A DNA stretch of 42,246 nucleotides from Phocoenobacter atlanticus (GTDB taxonomy: Bacteria > Pseudomonadota > Gammaproteobacteria > Enterobacterales > Pasteurellaceae), in assembly GCF_030764225.1 (NCBI RefSeq), contig NZ_JASAXH010000020.1. One strand, written 5' to 3'. Both the position numbers and the translations under genes were made by a program. This document shows, piece by piece, positions 39,304 to 42,246 of this stretch (positions are counted from its first letter, which is position 1; each line of letters starts with the position of its first letter). A model generated the notes under the pieces. It searched no databases. It had not been told where the DNA came from and saw only the letters and a list, made by a program, of their open reading frames with translations.

Positions 39304-42246
39304 CTAGATTACTGAAGTAATATCAGGATCAATAATCAACGAATAATTAGTAGTGGTATCATATATGTTAGTTGTTTTTTCTATTACTTCTGGCATATCA
39401 TCTACTAAAATTAAATCTGGAGGAGTTGAGAATAACTCACGATACTCTACATTGAGTTCTTGTGATTTTTCAACTGAAGGTTCTTTTGAATCCTCAACTA
39501 CTTCCGTAGCTTTATCATAGATGACCTCTCTTGGATATTCACAAATAATTTTACTATTTACCGTCATAGGTATTAATATATCCGTCAATATCCCAACAGT
39601 TTCATTTTCTTGATGTTCAGTCAGAGTTACAATTGATGTTACTGAATGTCCATTGTCTTCTGTTAACGTTTCTATATGGAATCCATTAATATGTTCTGTC
39701 ACTAATTTAACAACTGTTTCACTGTTATCAGGGTTTACTACTGTTACTTTCGTTAATTCAGCTTCACCATCTAAGTTTTGATCAAAGGTTTCCGTTATTT
39801 TTGTAACCTTACCATTTGTATCTTTTTCAGTGATGATAGTTGTATCTAAGTTATCAGTATGTCTATCATCGTAAAGATGCTTAGATGCCTGTTTAGTTAT
39901 TGTTGTTGTAGAACCATCATCATTCGTTATTGTATTGGTTACTTTTTTGAGAGGTTCGGCATCCTCAATTACGCCAGCAAAATCTTCTACTGCTGTAATT
40001 TGTTTACCAGAAGCATCTGGTGGATAATGTGTGTTTTTCACTTCAGGAGTTCCATCATCATTTGAGTCAATTGTTTCGATAGTGATTAATGCTCCATCAT
40101 CATTAATAACAGTTTCTGTTATCTTCTCCGCTTTACCATCTAAGTCGATATCTATCGCTTCAATTGTTTTTATAATTTCACCATTCGCATCTTTTTCGGT
40201 AACAATAGTCGTATCCAGCTGATGATCACCTGTTGTATCTACTTTTTTAACTGTTACGGTAGATTTATCATCATTAGCTTTTGTAATAGAAATACTTTCC
40301 GTTGATGATTTTCCTTTTTCTTCAATATGAGTAGTTTCTATACTATATTTATCACCAAGCTTCTCATTGGTTATAGTCTTACTACTACGGCTTCCATCTG
40401 AATTTACAATAGTTTCTTTTATTGATTCAACCGTGCCATCTTGTTCTTTATCAAAAGTTTCTGTTACTTTGGTAATATTGCCATTAGAATCTTTCTCAGT
40501 GACTATCGTTGTATCTAAAACACCATCACGTAAATGATGACTGTCTATTCTTTGTGTTGTGGTAGTGGAGCCATCATTATGGGTGACAACATTCTCAGTA
40601 TCAGGAATCTCTGGTCCAACATAAATTGGGCATGAAGTAATCTCAGTCGCCATACTTAATCCTTCAGGATTTAATTCTTGCTCTCTATATTTAACACTTC
40701 CAGCTATATAATTATCATCTATATAATCTCTTTCGATTACTCCGTTGTAATTAGTCGAGCTTTCAATATGAAGTTCTGTTTTTCCATCTAAATCAGTATC
40801 TACTTTTTTGATTTTTTTGATAAGTTGACCATTTTCACTTTCTTCAAGAAGAATTGCAGTATCTAATACACCATTGTGTGTTGAATCTGTTTTTCTAATG
40901 ATAATTCTAGGGTCATTAGTATTATCATTATTGAGTTCTTTTATTACTGGAGCAAAAGTGTCTGTTAGTGTTCCAATAACTTCACCTTTCGTATGCTTAG
41001 TTGTTGTCACTGTTGATGTTACTGCATTTCCATTATCTTTAGTTAATGTTTCGATATGATAACCATTAATATGTTCAGTCACCAATGTGGTCGTTTCTTT
41101 ACTACCATCATCGTTGATAACTGTTTCTTTTATTAATTCAGGTTCACCATCTAACTCTTCATCAAAGATTTCAGTTATTTTAGTCACCTGACCTTTCACA
41201 TCTTTTTCTGTAATAACAGTTGTATCTAATCTATCATCTTGATAATAGCTTGTATCTGTTTTTCTTATTGTTACTGTTGAGCCATCTTTATTCGTTATCG
41301 TTTTTGTCGCACTTCGCGGTAGAGGATCTAAATCCTTAATTGCATCATTTTCATCGAAGTCGGTCACGCTTTCTCGAACTTGAGGATCATCTGAGTCATA
41401 TTTTCGTATATGATCTACCGTTCCATCATCATTTGAATCAATTTTCACCATTGAAATTGATTTACCATCATCATTCACAACAGTTTCTATTATTTTTTCA
41501 GCTTTTCCATCTAAATCAACATCTATCGCTTCAACTGTTTTTATAACTTGACCACTTGAGTCTTTTTCAGTCACTATAGCGGTGTCTAGTTGACCATCAC
41601 CTGTGGTATCTACTTTTTTAACGGATACTGTTGAATTATCATCTTTAGTTTCTATTATCGTGATACTTTCTGTTAATGATTTTTTTCCATTTTCTTTAGT
41701 CTGAGTTTCTACACTATATTTATCACCAATATTTTCATCAATTGCTTTAATAATCTTCGTTATATGATCATTCGAATCTTTCTCTGTAACTATTGTGGTA
41801 TCTAAATCACCATCATTATCAGTATCTTTTGCTGTAATAATTGTAGTGTTTTTAACTTGAGATTCTTCAGCTTTATCTTCAATTTTATCCTCTACTTTAG
41901 ACTCTTCTGCTTTAGGCTCTTCTACTTTAGGCTCTTCTACTTTAGATTCTTCTACTTTAGGCTCTTCTACTTTAGGCTCTTCTACTTTAGGCTCTTCTGC
42001 TTTAGGCTCTTCTGCTTTAGGCTCTTCTGCTTTAGGCTCTTCTGCTTTAGGCTCTTCTACTTTAGGCTCTTCTGCTTTAGACTCTTCTACTTTAGGCTCT
42101 TCTACTTTAGGCTCTTCTGCTTTAGGCTCTTCTACTTTAGGCTCTTCTACTTTAGGCTCTTCTACTTTAGGCTCTTCTACTTTAGGCTCTTCTACTTTAG
42201 GCTCTTCTACTTTAGGCTCTTCTACTTTAGGCTCTTCTACTTTAGG
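39304..42246 (-). CDS. Very large acidic repeat protein with calcium-loop-like motifs (3' part, start beyond the window)
   Basis: The frame is open from the right edge to TAG at 39304-39306, giving 980 residues without start. From N to C it has: an array of (P/S)K(V/A)EE pentapeptides; a KIEDKAEESQVKN linker; then Thr/Asp/Glu-rich modules built on LDTTIVTEKDxNG and DxDxDGxxD/E loops (DTDNDGDLD, DTTGDGQLD, DVDLDGKAE, DSNDDGTVD, DTDLDGKTE, DIDLDGKAE). A block of about 260 residues occurs twice, about 457 residues apart. The C-terminus (IYDTTTNYSLIIDPDITSVI) shows no beta-barrel, LPXTG or membrane helix. The loops resemble calcium-binding loops of thrombospondin-3/dockerin type, so a secreted or surface fibre is likely. 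The anchoring or secretion route cannot be seen. I recognise no named family. GTG 41574 is only an internal codon. Confidence 0.82.
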   Translation of the reverse strand, partial: PKVEEPKVEEPKVEEPKVEEPKVEEPKVEEPKVEEPKVEEPKAEEPKVEEPKVEESKAEEPKVEEPKAEEPKAEEPKAEEPKAEEPKVEEPKVEEPKVEESKVEEPKVEEPKAEESKVEDKIEDKAEESQVKNTTIITAKDTDNDGDLDTTIVTEKDSNDHITKIIKAIDENIGDKYSVETQTKENGKKSLTESITIIETKDDNSTVSVKKVDTTGDGQLDTAIVTEKDSSGQVIKTVEAIDVDLDGKAEKIIETVVNDDGKSISMVKIDSNDDGTVDHIRKYDSDDPQVRESVTDFDENDAIKDLDPLPRSATKTITNKDGSTVTIRKTDTSYYQDDRLDTTVITEKDVKGQVTKITEIFDEELDGEPELIKETVINDDGSKETTTLVTEHINGYHIETLTKDNGNAVTSTVTTTKHTKGEVIGTLTDTFAPVIKELNNDNTNDPRIIIRKTDSTHNGVLDTAILLEESENGQLIKKIKKVDTDLDGKTELHIESSTNYNGVIERDYIDDNYIAGSVKYREQELNPEGLSMATEITSCPIYVGPEIPDTENVVTHNDGSTTTTQRIDSHHLRDGVLDTTIVTEKDSNGNITKVTETFDKEQDGTVESIKETIVNSDGSRSSKTITNEKLGDKYSIETTHIEEKGKSSTESISITKANDDKSTVTVKKVDTTGDHQLDTTIVTEKDANGEIIKTIEAIDIDLDGKAEKITETVINDDGALITIETIDSNDDGTPEVKNTHYPPDASGKQITAVEDFAGVIEDAEPLKKVTNTITNDDGSTTTITKQASKHLYDDRHTDNLDTTIITEKDTNGKVTKITETFDQNLDGEAELTKVTVVNPDNSETVVKLVTEHINGFHIETLTEDNGHSVTSIVTLTEHQENETVGILTDILIPMTVNSKIICEYPREVIYDKATEVVEDSKEPSVEKSQELNVEYRELFSTPPDLILVDDMPEVIEKTTNIYDTTTNYSLIIDPDITSVI
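41891..42246 (-). repeat. 15-bp tandem repeat array encoding (P/S)K(V/A)EE, continuing past the edge
   Basis: At least 23 head-to-tail copies of a 15-base unit (minus strand CCTAAAGTAGAAGAG with GTA/GCA, CCT/TCT and GAG/GAA variants). The unit is a multiple of three, so copy-number changes alter length but not frame. The peptide would be an extended, charged Pro/Lys/Glu spacer. The array runs off the right edge, so its true size is unknown. Confidence 0.93.

Noticed and set aside
39304..41574. GTG at 41574 as the start of the repeat protein
   Set aside because: The frame stays open upstream to the window edge, the upstream residues are the same kind of module (TTGDGQLDTAIVTEKD), and no ribosome site is present.
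41891..42246. CRISPR-like regular repeat array
   Set aside because: Units are 15 bases head to tail without spacers and encode an in-frame pentapeptide repeat inside a long open frame.

Overview
The window is AT-rich DNA from a member of the Pasteurellaceae, outside the Haemophilus influenzae-type uptake group. The evidence is a recurring intergenic and intragenic motif, (AC)AAGCGGT followed about 10-20 bases later by an A/T run and TTTGCAAA or TTTACAAA. This is the Actinobacillus pleuropneumoniae-type DNA uptake signal. The housekeeping proteins (PanF/YhdT, RlmJ, Usg, LipA/LipB, ComF, RraA, SpoT) also read as gamma-proteobacterial. Species cannot be fixed from the sequence alone.

Layout. 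1-4404 is accessory or decaying DNA: the tail of an ISAs1-like transposase lies directly against a truncated IS256-family transposase. It is followed by an unrecognised 773-aa TPR-like protein, a broken LprI-like (DUF1311) gene, a small membrane-anchored protein and a 30-codon piece that looks like the 3' end of truD. 4640-5863 is a TPP-riboswitch-controlled thiamine-binding protein gene (thiB) with no thiP or thiQ beside it. 5921-8666 is a trimeric autotransporter adhesin with a perfect CRP site upstream, a (CATA)13 tract inside the signal-peptide coding region and a 50-triplet collagen-like stalk. 8693-10352 is yhdT-panF. 10409-15310 is a tight four-gene exporter operon (outer-membrane lipoprotein, membrane fusion protein, two ABC-2 permeases) without an ATPase gene. 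15410-17388 holds usg and rlmJ.

17450-31468 is mostly core metabolism: ampD, a lactate permease with an FMN alpha-hydroxy-acid dehydrogenase, ispB, the ybeD-lipB-lipA-mnmE series, ligA, a Cof-type phosphatase, comF with a candidate CRP-S (competence) site, and a ptsG-like PTS transporter with a perfect CRP site. 31548-34950 is a CydDC-like heterodimeric ABC exporter. 35124-39075 holds rraA, rpoZ, a spoT gene that stops after the TGS domain, and fumC behind a near-perfect CRP site. 39304 to the right edge is the 3' part (980 codons visible) of a very large repetitive acidic protein with many DxDxDGxxD/E-type loops and an N-proximal array of at least 23 (P/S)K(V/A)EE pentapeptides that runs off the window.

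Two putative surface proteins of very different design (a phase-variable collagen-like adhesin and a giant calcium-loop repeat protein) are the most unusual content. Carbon-status control by CRP links the adhesin, the sugar PTS and fumarase. The truncated spoT, the orphan thiB, the ATPase-less exporter and several broken neighbourhoods (no thiPQ, prmA, zipA, trmH-recG or rplU-rpmA where they often occur) indicate a rearranged genome. No rRNA, tRNA or CRISPR array was seen.
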